In this document: positions 12,284 to 21,996 of the stretch, one piece after another
Layout of the letters: every line of letters begins with the position of its first letter
Position numbering within the stretch: position 1 is the stretch's first letter
Assembly (NCBI GenBank): GCA_958430865.1
Contig: CAUDNR010004271.1
Coordinates: 1-24,572 of the forward strand
Length of the DNA stretch: 24,572 bases
Direction: 5' to 3'
Origin: Entrophospora sp. SA101
Lineage: Eukaryota; Glomeromycota; Glomeromycetes; Entrophosporales; Entrophosporaceae
Notes under the pieces: model-generated
What the model saw: only the letters and a program-made list of their open reading frames with translations
Database searches by the model: none
What the model was told of the DNA's origin: nothing
Translations under genes and position numbers: made by a program

Positions 12284-14290
12284 ATTGTCCAAAGCAGATC
12301 AACCGCAACTACTTGAACACGAAAGAAAACAATTTCATCATCATTCACTTTAAGAATCAAAAGTAATAATTTAAAGAATCAATTTTTTTTTTAAAAAAAA
12401 AAAAAAATAGACAAAAATTTATTTTTGGAAATAATTCTTCGATTCGTCATAATTCGACAATCATCACAATATATTAAAATTAATTATTGTCACAATGAAT
12501 TATTTCATCAACAACACAGCCATGATTGGAGAGTGAGAGAGAAGTCAAAGATAACTATTTATTTTTATTGGTTTCTAGATTAAAGGATCGTAAATCTTGT
12601 GATCGTAAAAAAATTTTTTCTTGAGCACAAACTATGATCGGAATTGTTTATGGTTAACTATAAACTTAATGTCAAATTTGAATTTTGACATGCAGTAGAT
12701 ATATTATTTTGGTAACACTGTTGAAATAAAGTTGAGCTCTATTGATCATTGGATGTGTGATGAATGGATGGATGAATGAACGAACAATGTATGTTGTGTA
12801 GGAAGGGAAAAATATTGAAGTGACACATCGGATAAAAAATGAATTTTATGATTATATGGGTTATGTTAATTGTATGAAATCATTATATTAATTAATCTAT
12901 GTACATTAAATCCATCTTTTTAAGAATAAAATTTAAGCATCGCATACATTCTGAGTTTATTAAATTATTATTTTAGAAAAATTTTACGTGCATTTTATTA
13001 TTTATTTATTTGCATTTTTTATTAATCTACCTACATATAATACTACGCCTTAATTATCATCAGGAATAAAAAACCGGTTACACAAATAATCGAAAGTTGC
13101 CAAGGAAATAACAAGAATATTTATTTATTATAAAAAAAAAACTGAAAGATCATTATTACAACAATGAGAACGAAAAAAAACCTAACTTTGACCGTGAAAA
13201 ACAATTAATTAATGTGCATTTAAATTTTTAAATTTAAATGTTTCCTTTTAAAAATTTTAATTATAATAATAAAAATTCTCAAGTTTGAATTGACGATTTT
13301 TAGTATGCATTACTATTACCAAAACATTTTCGAAATATATTTAAAAGTCGACTGGAAACTAGATTGGGGGACCTTTGAGGCCAGTGATGATGATATTTCT
13401 TCCAGGGGTTTTGTAACGAGAAAAAAATCCTTACTATTTACCTATTGCGCGGATTAATTGAAAAATTTGAAAAATCCATATTAATATTTTTTTATTACTC
13501 AAATTTGACTAGCTTTTTTGAGCATTGACTGTCACGTACTCCCTCTCTGATGATTCGAACTACTTTTCACCTGCATATGAGGATCGACACATGGGAACAA
13601 AAAGTAAAACGCCACAATATTTACCAGTTTCTTGTCCCTCCAAAAGCATAGATTAGGCGTGGTTTGCTTTCTTTTGAGCACTGTCTCCAGAATCATAAAT
13701 GCAAGCTTGCTCCTTTAGAAAAGAAAATCTTATCTAGGAAGCATGGAATACGTTAAGATAATAATAATCGCAAATTACTGATTAGTGTACATTAATATGC
13801 AGCAAAAACCCACTATTTCTTACTTGGGGCGAAAACCAGTTTTGCCAACCATACTCAAAAGTCAATAGTTTTAACTTATAATTACACTAGTTTTCCGTCT
13901 CTAATAAATTCTTTACGTCATCTAAAGACAACATTAAAAATATAAAATTTCAGGGTTCTCTATTATTATTGGCTAATTTACTTTCAATCACTCTGATTGG
14001 CCGGTAAAATACGTGAAAAGTTCAATTTTAAATGATTTGTAAATTTAATTTTAATCCCACTTTATCATTAAACTTCAATATATATTTTTATAGCCAAGGA
14101 AATCTAAAATATTTTTATAATGGGTTGTATCTCTAAAAGAAAATCAACTTACAAAAACCCAACAATGAATCTCATCATTTAATTGACCTGATTCTCCTTC
14201 TACATCATTCAAATTTAAAGTACATATTCATTTATATTCTCATCAATTTCAGTATCAATTCTATGATTTTTTTCCACCAAATAAACCATT
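11043..14290. promoter_or_regulatory. Long non-coding region upstream of the zinc-finger gene
   Basis: About 3.2 kb without any supportable ORF. The part nearest 11042 should contain the promoter and leader of the Crz1-like gene. It contains an (AAT)n array, long A/T runs, and two inverted ATTGG/CCAAT-type pentamers near 13970-14003. No element can be tied to a function from sequence alone. The left half of the adjacent DDE relic begins near 14290. Confidence 0.35.
12222..12282. repeat. (GAT/AAT)n microsatellite
   Basis: A continuous AAT array of about 13 units is bordered by GAT and AATG variants. Confidence 0.9.
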
Positions 14291-14292
14291 AG

Positions 14293-15986
14293 AAGTTCTC
14301 TCTTGATGATGATGATGACAGTGAATATGAGGACCTGGAAAACAAACTGATAAATGTTCCATTAGAATTAAGAATAAAGAAAAATGCAGGTGTTGAAAAG
14401 AAATGCAAGGATCATATATGATTGAAGAAATTAAAAAACAACTTGGTGTGATAAATGTGGATCATTCATCAAAGCTGCAGCTGATATTCCAAAATTAAGA
14501 AAATGGTTTGGTCTATCAACATCTAAAGGAATCAGCCTTGATAATGATGACATTAGAGATGGTGATAATGTTGAAGATATTGAGAATGTTGAAATTAAAT
14601 AAAAATCCTGTAGAGCAAAGGTTAAATGCTCTTTGTGAATAATTTAAAAGAGATGAGTGTTGTTGAAAAAAGGAAGCCAATAAAAATTGATTTTCCTGAT
14701 GAACCATTATACACAGAAAGAAATATTAGAAATTTGACTCCAAGCTGGATCACTTCCAGCATCATGTAGAGGACAACACCAAAAAGACCATTTGAATTAT
14801 TGATGATGAAAACATGGTTAAGAATCATAACAGAAAGAAGTTTAAAATTTTTTGCTGATAAATCTCTTGCAGATAATATTCAATTAGCTCAAGTATTGCA
14901 TTATGTTGGTTAGAGATTTTAGGTTATAAGTATCAACACACCAAGGTGTTTATTTTGATGGGTGATGTTGTAAAATATTCCTTGAAAAAATGGCTGATTT
15001 GAAAATTTATGACAACTTATGAAGATGATTCAATGGAAGGAAAACTGCCTGTTTTAGGCGAAAGAAAAAAGTGCAAATATTAGTTACTCATGGTGAAAGT
15101 CTAATGATTCAAGAGGTGTCTTGGCAAAAAATGAAGAGCTTCCTTTAAGAAAAAAAGGAATGGAAAGTCAATCATGTAGCGCAAATTGGTTTGGTGATTT
15201 TGATGGTAGAAAGTAGAAATTAATTACAGCATTCACTATTAAAAACATAAGTGTAATACCCCTTTATGACATGCATCTGGAAAATATAAAAAAATTTTAC
15301 ACATGTCAATTGTAAGTTTAATAATAAAAAAGTGTAAAATTTATGTCGGCACTGTAAGATTTACACAATATTACGTCGGCATCGTAAGATTTATGCAAGT
15401 TTACACTAAATTAATTTCCTGATGTGTGTGACCCCTTTTATGACAGTGTCAAAATATTTGATAACAGTTCTAACCATGGTATTTATGCTGAAGATGCTTT
15501 GTTGAGAGTTAAATGCTCTTGGGTGATGGAAGTGCAAAAAAATGTATTATATGCGACCTACTTTTATGGTTCAATTGATGGTGTTTCCAAATTATTATAA
15601 AATATAGCACTTTGAGGGTATGAAAACGGTCTTAACTGAAAGAGGATTGTAGAAAGAAAAATTGCTGGCTGATTTGCAAGTCATGTAAAGAAAAGGTAGT
15701 TGATGATAATAGAATTGATTGCTGTGCATGAAGAATTATTTCTTTGCAATCAGGCTTTACAAAAAAGCCTCTTAGAAGAAATTGTTGAAAAAGTTGGGCA
15801 TAAAATCTTTTTTTATCCTAAATTCCATTGTGAACTTGATTACATTGAAAGGTATTGGGGAGCTACAAAAAGACAAATTTGACTATATTGTAACTATTCT
15901 TGATCTGGTTTACAATCAGTAGCTCCTAATGCTCTATATTCAGTTGATACAATTAAAATTAGAATATTTGCAAGAAAATCATTTAG
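14293..15986 (+). pseudogene. Decayed DDE (DDE_3 / IS630-Tc1-mariner type) transposase
   Basis: Fragments of a fungal DDE endonuclease occur in collinear order but in shifting frames. They are: an acidic start (SLDDDDDSEYEDLENKL) near 14298; LEILGYKYQHTK near 14917-14945; FDG and VVKYSLKKW near 14955-14992; VTHGES near 15081-15100, where the first catalytic Asp expected in THDE is Gly in this copy; IFDNSSNHGIYAEDALL near 15451-15500 with the second Asp; and KIFFYPKFHCELDYIERYWG at 15805-15860 with the terminal Glu. Beyond this, YCNYS-TGA-SGLQ at 15883-15915 has TGA where the family has Trp. Another TGA at 15880 and one in DCCA-TGA-RI stand where the family often has Arg. A MITE (15274-15424) sits between the first and second catalytic regions. 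The copy is dead. Confidence 0.8.
15274..15424. mobile_element. MITE-like element inside the DDE relic (copy C, 151 bp)
   Basis: The termini CATCTGGAAAA and TTAATTTCCTGATG match those of copies B and D. The interior is TTTACAC/GTAA-rich, with an internal direct repeat starting GTCGGCACTGTAAGATTTA and GTCGGCATCGTAAGATTTA. It is flanked by TG on both sides. A longer imperfect duplication, GTGTAATACCCCTTTATGAC (15251-15270) and GTGTGACCCCTTTTATGAC (15426-15444), lies just outside. Confidence 0.7.
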
Positions 15987-16106
15987 ATATGGGGCATGCT
16001 GCAACAAAACCAGACAAAGTGAACATTGGTATTACCAAGGATTTCAGGGATCAATATCGTTTTTTAACATCACAATTATATTATCATGTAATGTGATCAT
16101 GATATT
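15987..16106 (+). repeat. Dispersed repeat, ATATGGGG...GTGATATT family (copy 1)
   Basis: It begins ATATGGGGCATGCTGCAACA and ends TGTAATGTGATCATGATATT. Both ends match the copy at 21286-21399, and the first 50 bases match the inverted copy at 20387-20442. It starts immediately after the last recognisable transposase residues (ARKSFRY), so it may be a separate insertion or the terminal region of the DDE element. Confidence 0.6.
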
Positions 16107-16158
16107 TGTCTAGACAAAAATAGTTAATATGAAACTCATTTAAATAAGGTCTACTATG

Positions 16159-16377
16159 GAACCCAAGAATTACAGCACCATTAGAAGTATTTTGAAAAAA
16201 GAACAAGGTGAGAAAATTGCTACTTACATTTTTAAATTAGCAGATACCAAATCTTGGTAAACATATTTAGACAAAGGAAGGATTACCTATGAAATTTATC
16301 AAGAGGAAAGAGTTTTCAAAAGAGTATTAGAGAATTCTAGTAAAGAATCAAGAAAAAAAAGAAAACTGGCAGAATAA
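16159..16377 (+). pseudogene. Short Lys/Glu-rich ORF with one internal TAA
   Basis: From ATG 16159 the frame reads MEPKNYSTIRSILKKEQGEK, then IATYIFKLADTKSW, one TAA, TYLDKGRITYEIYQEERV and a basic tail KKRKLAE before TAA at 16375-16377. The composition is convincingly protein-like: charged, helical and without low complexity. A single C-to-T change (CAA to TAA) would explain the break. It runs tail-to-tail with the coiled-coil relic on the minus strand about 40 bp away. No family is recognised. It could be a second product of one of the surrounding elements. Confidence 0.4.
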
Positions 16378-16414
16378 CTTGATAAAATGAATAATTACTT
16401 TTTTTTCAACTTTG

Positions 16415-16995
16415 TTAATTTTTAATTTTCAATCAAGGTCATTTTTTAGTTTCTTTAACTTCAATTTAAGCAATTAATTGACCATTTTGTTGTTGTAATT
16501 GAGTTAATTGAGTTTTTAACTCATTGATCTCTCTTATTAATTCTTGTGGAGTTAATTCTTTTAGTTGCTTATTTTCTTTTTCTAATTGCTTAATTTAATC
16601 TAATAATCCCTGTTTCTGTCTTTTATGCCAATCTTCAGCCACTTCTAAGGCTTCCAAGTGTGTATCTACTTCACCTTTTTCTCAATTTTTTCATGCTTCA
16701 GCTGTATTTATTGCTTCAGCTAAGTCTTTAGCACTTTGTTCTAATTTCTCAATGACTTCAAAGATAACTTCATTTAATTCCTTCTTTGTTCTGCCTGATA
16801 ATTCTTTTAAATCTTCCAAGTCTCAGTAATGAAATTGGTCTTCTCAAGAAATAGAATTAATTTCTTCCTGTTCCTTATGTCAAACTGATAAAGTTTTGTT
16901 TCTAAATTTTCAACTTGCTCCTTATACCTCCCTAACCCTTCAATTCTCTTCTCAATTCTTTTCTTTGATTGTAAATTTGATAAACTCTTCTGCTT
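16415..16995 (-). pseudogene. Decayed coiled-coil protein with multiple in-frame TGA codons
   Basis: Read on the minus strand from about 16,995: PKQKSLSNLQSKKRIEKRIE, then a frameshift into a long helical segment. That segment includes DLEDLKELSGRTKKELNEV, EVIEKLEQSAKDLAEAINTA, THLEALEVAEDWHKRQKQ, and EINELKTQLTQLQQQNGQLI, ending LKIKN and TAA near 16415. The heptad pattern indicates a coiled coil. The second segment is broken by six TGAs (among them 16844-16846, 16823-16825, 16691-16693 and 16682-16684) and two TAAs. Several TGA contexts (SIS-TGA-EDQFHY-TGA-DLEDL; EA-TGA-KN-TGA-EKGE) read naturally with Trp. It directly follows the DUF7869-like relic on the same strand, and may be an unrelated fused fragment. 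Confidence 0.5.
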
Positions 16996-18178
16996 AGGTA
17001 ATAAATCTTACTTACTTGTTGATCAGAATGTGGCACATGAACATTTTGGGCTCAATCATAACTATAATGTACAGTAGCATTAATACTGCAATATTGTGTT
17101 TTGCCCTTTGAATAATGTTGATTAACTAATTTTCTTTGTTCTTCTGCTAATTTGGTATTTTTATTATAATAATTTCTTTCTAATTTGGCTTTAGACAGAT
17201 GTTCTTTAAACCTTTTGAGCAAATCTTTAACTTCTTCCTCTTGGTGAGCATTATAATGTAAACCATCTCTAAAATGCTGACAAGTATCACACAAGTCAGT
17301 CCTTGGACTCATAATTTGCATTTCTGATGTTAATTGATGTCATAATTTTCTGAAAGCATCATATTTTAAGGATTTCATTTTGCTATCTTCTTCTAGACCA
17401 GCCAGAAAATCTCTGTGCACAGATTTATAACTCATTTCAGCTGGTAAGAATACAATTGATTGAGTTATTCTATTGTTACTTCTTCCCGGACTTGGCAATC
17501 CATGAACTTCTGCATAATTTTCCAGAAAATTCTTTATTACTTCAGCAACATCTTTATCAATCACCATTTTAGTTTTCCATTGAGGCATTCTTTTAATATT
17601 GCCATGAATTCTTGGCAGAAGGCCATTTTTTATCAGATGATTTCTAATATTTTCAAAATAAGTCCTGGCAATTCCTAACATATCATCAGGAAATTTTTCT
17701 GACACAGATTTACACAATTATTACACTATTTATGCAAGTTTACAGCTGGCCCATAATATTATGCAAATAATCATACAAAAATTATGCAATTATTACATCG
17801 AGTGTAAATATTACATAATTTTTATGCAAATATTACAACTTTACATATTAAAATTTATGGACATAATATTGCGACAGGGAAAATTTCCTGATGATTGAGA
17901 TAAGTTTCTTGACAAAGAGGTGTATTGTGATCCCAGTGGTAAAAAGTTCTTTTATTGGACCTGGTTTTCATTTTAAGACGTCTACTGGTGCTAGTTGATC
18001 CACCATCCTGTTCCAGTTTAGAAAGTGCTTGAAAGTATTCTCTTAATTCTGCAAAATTTTCTTTTGGGATTCTTGAAGAACAACCACAATTACATCCTTT
18101 TTCTAAAAAATCAATTGCCTTTTCATATTCATTAGAACCATCATGATTATTATTTACATTATTATTTTTCATATACAT
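16996..18178 (-). pseudogene. DUF7869-like mobile-element protein, interrupted by a MITE
   Basis: The minus strand from ATG 18178 encodes an Asn-rich start, a Cys cluster (CNCGCSSR), then YHWDHNTPLCQETYLN. It is cut by the element at 17684-17893 and resumes MLGIARTYFENIRNHLIKNG, LLPRIHGNIKRMP, NYAEVHGLPSPGRSNN, IVFLPAEMSYKSVHRDF, then KL-TGA-HQLTSEMQIMSPRTDLC, DTCQHFRDG, a charged helix, HYSYD-TGA-AQNVHVPHSDQQ, and stops matching near 16,996. This order is that of the widespread eukaryotic family that continues into DUF7869, whose later part is missing. Both TGAs (17340-17342, 17052-17054) stand where the family has or tolerates Trp (the first is a conserved LW). It is a truncated, inactive copy. 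The family name is from memory and needs a profile search. Confidence 0.7.
17684..17893. mobile_element. MITE-like element, complete copy (copy D, 210 bp)
   Basis: Terminal inverted repeats are CATCAGGAAATTTTTCTG and AGGGAAAATTTCCTGATG. The interior matches copy B on its right half and the reverse complement of copy A on its left half. It is flanked by AT on both sides (17682-17683 and 17894-17895). It splits the DUF7869-like relic between Asn and Met codons. Removing the element plus one AT leaves an uninterrupted minus-strand frame reading QETYLNMLGIARTYFENI. Confidence 0.85.
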
Positions 18179-18445
18179 ATAACCCTATATATATAATTTT
18201 ATGTCCACTTTGTAGGTTTTTATTTCAAATAAATTGGCCAAAATCCTATTTATGTAGACAAAAAAATGATCAATCAAAGCAATGCTTTATTTCTATCTGT
18301 AAATTCTTTTAAAGCTAATACTAAGCATACATTGGAAACACAAAAAACTTCTTTATTTTTAAAAATTAAAGAATAGTTTTATCAATCATTGTAATAAAAA
18401 TTTTTGATCAAGTATTTTTATATATATGAAATAAATTTTTTGTGT

Positions 18446-18706
18446 TCATTTATAATATCTATCATCTAGCAAAGAGGTTTTAATCTCTTTTATAAAGTAT
18501 GCAAAAAATGTTACAGCAAAGAAAATATAAGTTGTATGTTTATGTTTTTGATTAGACAAAAAACATTTAACCACTTCCTTCTGTGCTTTTAGTTGTTTCT
18601 TATGATTTCCTGTAAAAAAAGAAATGGCAGACATTATAGAAATACTTATGCAACATAACAGCAATAAAATAATGAGAATTGAATAATGAATGCCACTTAT
18701 AGGCAA
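18446..18706 (-). CDS. Small ORF with two predicted membrane segments
   Basis: This 86-residue frame has a strongly hydrophobic segment at about residues 8-30 (ILIILLLLCCISISIMSAIS) and a second at about 61-73 (YIFFAVTFFAYFI), with a Lys-rich linker between. Its start overlaps the stop of the Crinkler-like gene by a few bases in another frame. A CAG acceptor-like site after a T-rich tract (TTTCTTTTTTTACAG) lies within it, so it could instead be the 3' exon of an alternative Crinkler transcript. It is unrecognised and may be chance. Confidence 0.25.
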   Translation of the reverse strand: MPISGIHYSILIILLLLCCISISIMSAISFFTGNHKKQLKAQKEVVKCFLSNQKHKHTTYIFFAVTFFAYFIKEIKTSLLDDRYYK

Positions 18707-20232
18707 ATTTTTTTATTGCTACCCAGACCACTAACTTGCATTTGCAGGATAGAGGCAATATAATTAGTTATTTTCTTTGCATCTGTCATATCAAACTTAC
18801 AAAAATGAGGTCCAGATGCTTCTAATTGAGGATTCTCTGGGGATCCAATCCATTTAAGAAAATACCATTTTAATGCATTTGTCACAATACCATATATTTG
18901 TACTTGAGGTTCAGGTTCCATATCTGTCTCATCTATCTTTTGTTTTTTGTTTATTTTCTGAAAATGAAATGTTAGATGTCAATAAGCAAGCAATAAAAAA
19001 CAGAATATAGTATGTACAATATTCATTTATCTCCACAGCACTATGCATTTGCACAATGTTCTGGGTGGCACCTTTCTCAAAATCCTCTTTTTTAGCTTCA
19101 CAGACCAATAAAACAAATTCCTCAAGATGTACAGAATAGTCAACAGGACCAAAACCATGACTTCCATCAAGCCACTCTTCACTCTTGAGACAAAGCTTAC
19201 TTTCTTTTAACTGGACATGTTCAACAGCTACAATCATAAAAGCAGAAATAAACTCTCTCATTACGATTAACATGAATAAAGGTCTTTTTCTTTCTCTTGG
19301 TTCACCAATAAAGGAATTAACTATATCATCAGAAATTTCTGGATCTGGTTGTGTAAATTTTTCTGTTTAAAAAAAAAGCACACATGTAGATTATAAATCA
19401 CTCTGATAAATAATCCAAAATAAGAAAACATTGCAAGAATGTTACCTATGTCAAACTGATTGATGTCACCTACTGATGATCCACTCTTATGCAGGAACTT
19501 CTCAAAAACTTCACTTATTTCCCATTCTCCATATGCCTTCTTTCCTATAAAGAAAAGAAAACAAATGAGTATTCACTTCACTTGAATTTGAATTGAAAGA
19601 CTGATCCCACATTTACCACTTTCATTCAGTTTAATGTCCTCCACTACCTTATTGAATGCAAACTCATTTTCAACCTGTTCTTCACTACTTTTCTTTCCAT
19701 CTTCTCTATAGATAAAAAAATATGAAGGGTTTCTGCTCTCAAGTTTCAAAGTTTGCTTCAGCTTTGTGATATAGAAGACACCAAAGGCCACTTGTGTGTG
19801 GAAATATGCTCTTTAACCAGGATACAGATAAGTTGCAACGAACTATGACTACAAACAATATACAGATAGGTGTAAATGTGATGGGTGTATAGATTCGAAA
19901 TCAAAAAGATAAAAATATTTTATTTTATCTTCAGAGTTAGAGAATGGGTAACGTATAACCAAAGGACTTGCATCAGTTGTGCTCAAATTCGTGACAAGAG
20001 TACCTGCTCGAAGAGGGTTGATTCTGTCATCATGGTTAAAGAATTCAAGGGATTCTGGATCAACATTTTCGAAGGTTTTTTTTTCTTTACAAAGTTTGTG
20101 TGCAAGATCGTCCAAGTCTGGTGAAGTATTCCATTCAACAGGGAATTTTATAGGTCTTGGACTGCCTTCGACAAGAATCCAAAGTGTTAACTTCTCAGAA
20201 CATAATGACATTGCTGATGACGTTTGTGACAT
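18697..20232 (-). CDS. Crinkler (CRN)-like effector gene with PD-(D/E)XK-type domain
   Basis: Exon 1 starts at ATG 20232 and encodes the Crinkler header fold: LTLWILVEGSPRPIKFPVEW, LDDLAHKLCKEKKTF, NPLRAGTLVTNLS, SPLVIRYPFS (a ubiquitin-like beta-grasp). Further exons lie near 19,790-19,581 (YITKLKQTLKLESRNPSYFF), 19,544-19,446 (KKAYGEWEISEVFEKFLHKS), 19,362-19,018 and 18,957-18,697. The fourth holds GFGPVDYSVHLEEFVLLVCE then AKKEDFEKG, an Asp...Glu-x-Lys arrangement typical of the restriction-endonuclease-like CRN core. The last has IYGIVTNALKWYFLKWIGSP. The 83-nt intron 19363-19445 joins perfectly in frame. At the 60-nt intron 18958-19017 the canonical sites create an immediate TAA, and two upstream junctions are also unclear. 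It may be decaying or alternatively spliced. No signal peptide is seen. The role (secreted or intracellular effector, or an inter-element conflict nuclease) is inferred. Confidence 0.7.
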
Positions 20233-20386
20233 TTTTGTTTTATTTTACCTTCTAAATTTTTAAAAAGTAAAAGTTAATGTTAAGTGATAAAGTATATTTA
20301 TTATCTTTTATTATTATTTAAGTACAATACTGTTTTGATTTTAAATAATAATTTACAACAATTACTTGTCCCCCCAATTATTTAAT

Positions 20387-20442
20387 TGGTCCTGTAATCA
20401 AATGTTCACTTTGGCTTTGTTGCAGCAACATGCCCCATATAT
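20387..20442 (-). repeat. Dispersed repeat, ATATGGGG family (copy 2, inverted)
   Basis: Its reverse complement reads ATATGGGGCATGTTGCTGCA, then ACAAAGCCAAAGTGAACAT, closely matching the start of 15987-16106. Confidence 0.6.
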
Positions 20443-21285
20443 GGATGTTTACAGAAGTCATTTAGCAGAATATGCAATTTGAAAGTATAAATCACATAAG
20501 TAAATACCTGAATTTGTAATTAGATAAAATGGGTATGTAATATTTTATAAGTTTTACTTTTTTTTATATTAACAATCTTGAAGAAACATGGTATATATGT
20601 ATATTTGAGACCAACAGTCAATAAAATACTGAATATGGTTAAATATTACGCTAATGATCCAAATATGTCATAGGTTTATGTATTTTTTCATGCTTGCATT
20701 TGTTCATCATCATCCATTAATAGATCATGAAAAAAGATATGATGAAACTCGAGGCAAATTTGTTGTATATCCAGAATACTTTACAAGGCTGTTCGTGTCT
20801 GAAATGATTTGACGTTGAGTGGCTCTATTGATTGTATCATTGCTTCAGAAAAGAACCGACTTCTAGCGAGTGAATTACATTATTACATGATTTATTTATA
20901 TGTCATTCTATCATTTTAGTTGTCTTATCTTATTTGAGTTCAGTTGAATGATGGAATAAGAACCCTTTGGCGCGGGTAATGAGAAAACGCTAGAGGTCAG
21001 CTATAAACTATACTCAATCTCAAAATAATTTAATGTCTCTTTGTCAAGTTAACTTTTGCTTTTGTTCTGTTCGTTTATTTCATCCCTAATTTTCCATAAG
21101 TGGTAACCCATTTATTAAGTTTTAATCTTGGAATCAATTGTGACTCAACAGTCAAACCATTGTTTCCGGCACTAGATTATCAATCAAACTTTCCTGAACT
21201 ATGTACAGCCACATACACAGCCAGGTTCTTATTTATCTCAAGCCACATACCTGAATATGTCACAAGCGGATAACTATAATATTTT

Positions 21286-21399
21286 ATATGGGGCAGACTG
21301 CAACAAAACCATATGATGTTACAAAATAATTTTGTTAGTATATACATACAAGCGATAAAACGTCACGATTGTATTGTTGTGTAATGTGATTGTGATATT
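21286..21399 (+). repeat. Dispersed repeat, ATATGGGG...GTGATATT family (copy 3)
   Basis: It begins ATATGGGGCAGACTGCAACA and ends TGTAATGTGATTGTGATATT, the same two ends and almost the same length as 15987-16106 with a diverged middle. Together with 20387-20442 it flanks about 840 bp in inverted orientation. Confidence 0.6.
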
Positions 21400-21603
21400 A
21401 ACAATTTTATTAGAATAATTGTGTAATTAATAAAAAACAGATCAGGGTAGGGGCTGAGTCGTTTCAAATGCTCTTTTTGGTCGGACTGTTGCCTAATGGC
21501 TTTGTCTTTTACGTATACTTGTCAGGATCTTTTAACTGATTGACAATCCTTATGTACTCTCCCTAATTTACGCCCTGTTTTCTTGTAGATAAGTTTCTGT
21601 TCC

Positions 21604-21996
21604 TTAGAAGACACAAGATGTATTTGCACATTTATCCAAAGGAAAGTAAACTGCAAAATTACCACTACTATTGAGCTTTTCTTCAAATTCTCCAAAGTCT
21701 TTTGATTTATCATCACTAGCATTCTTTGTCTTAATACCAGCACTAATAGTCCATTGTTGCTGTTTCTCGGAAAATTTTCCAGTAGCTTTCAAAAGAGCTT
21801 AAATTCTTGTGCCAGCTGTTTCCCTTGTTGATTCATACCAAATTACTGGGATTGAGAAGTTGCAAACGCTCATCACAATCATAAATGACTTTTGATTTTC
21901 TTCTTTGATGAAACAATGAACGCCGCCGATGTTGTTATTTGACATATATTTCATTTTATTATTTATAAATAAATACATCGCCCAAGTAATGATCAA
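21604..21996 (-). pseudogene. Hypothetical protein with one in-frame stop
   Basis: A single minus-strand frame runs NNNIGGVHCFIKEENQKSF, MIVMSVCNFSIPVIWYEST, RETAGTRI, TAA, ALLKATGKFSEKQQQW, FGEFEEKLNSSGNFAVYFP, LDKCANTSCVF, TAA at 21604. Removing the single internal TAA (21799-21801) gives about 130 continuous residues of normal amino-acid composition. A CAA-to-TAA change would explain it. Weak coding continues in another frame to about 21522. I do not recognise the family. It may be a lineage-specific gene or a broken copy of one. Confidence 0.45.

Larger units (their letters stand above)
20233..21521. other. Repeat-bearing intergenic region upstream of the Crinkler-like gene
   Basis: The first few hundred bases presumably hold the promoter of the minus-strand Crinkler-like gene. 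Short frames at 19885-20263 on the plus strand are shadows of its first exon. Between 20,445 and 21,285 no coding signal was found. The region is bracketed by oppositely oriented copies of the ATATGGGG repeat, listed separately. Confidence 0.4.

Noticed and set aside
14290..18178. RIP as the cause of relic decay
   Set aside because: RIP's CpA preference would turn TGG into TAG, while the recognisable Trp positions carry TGA.
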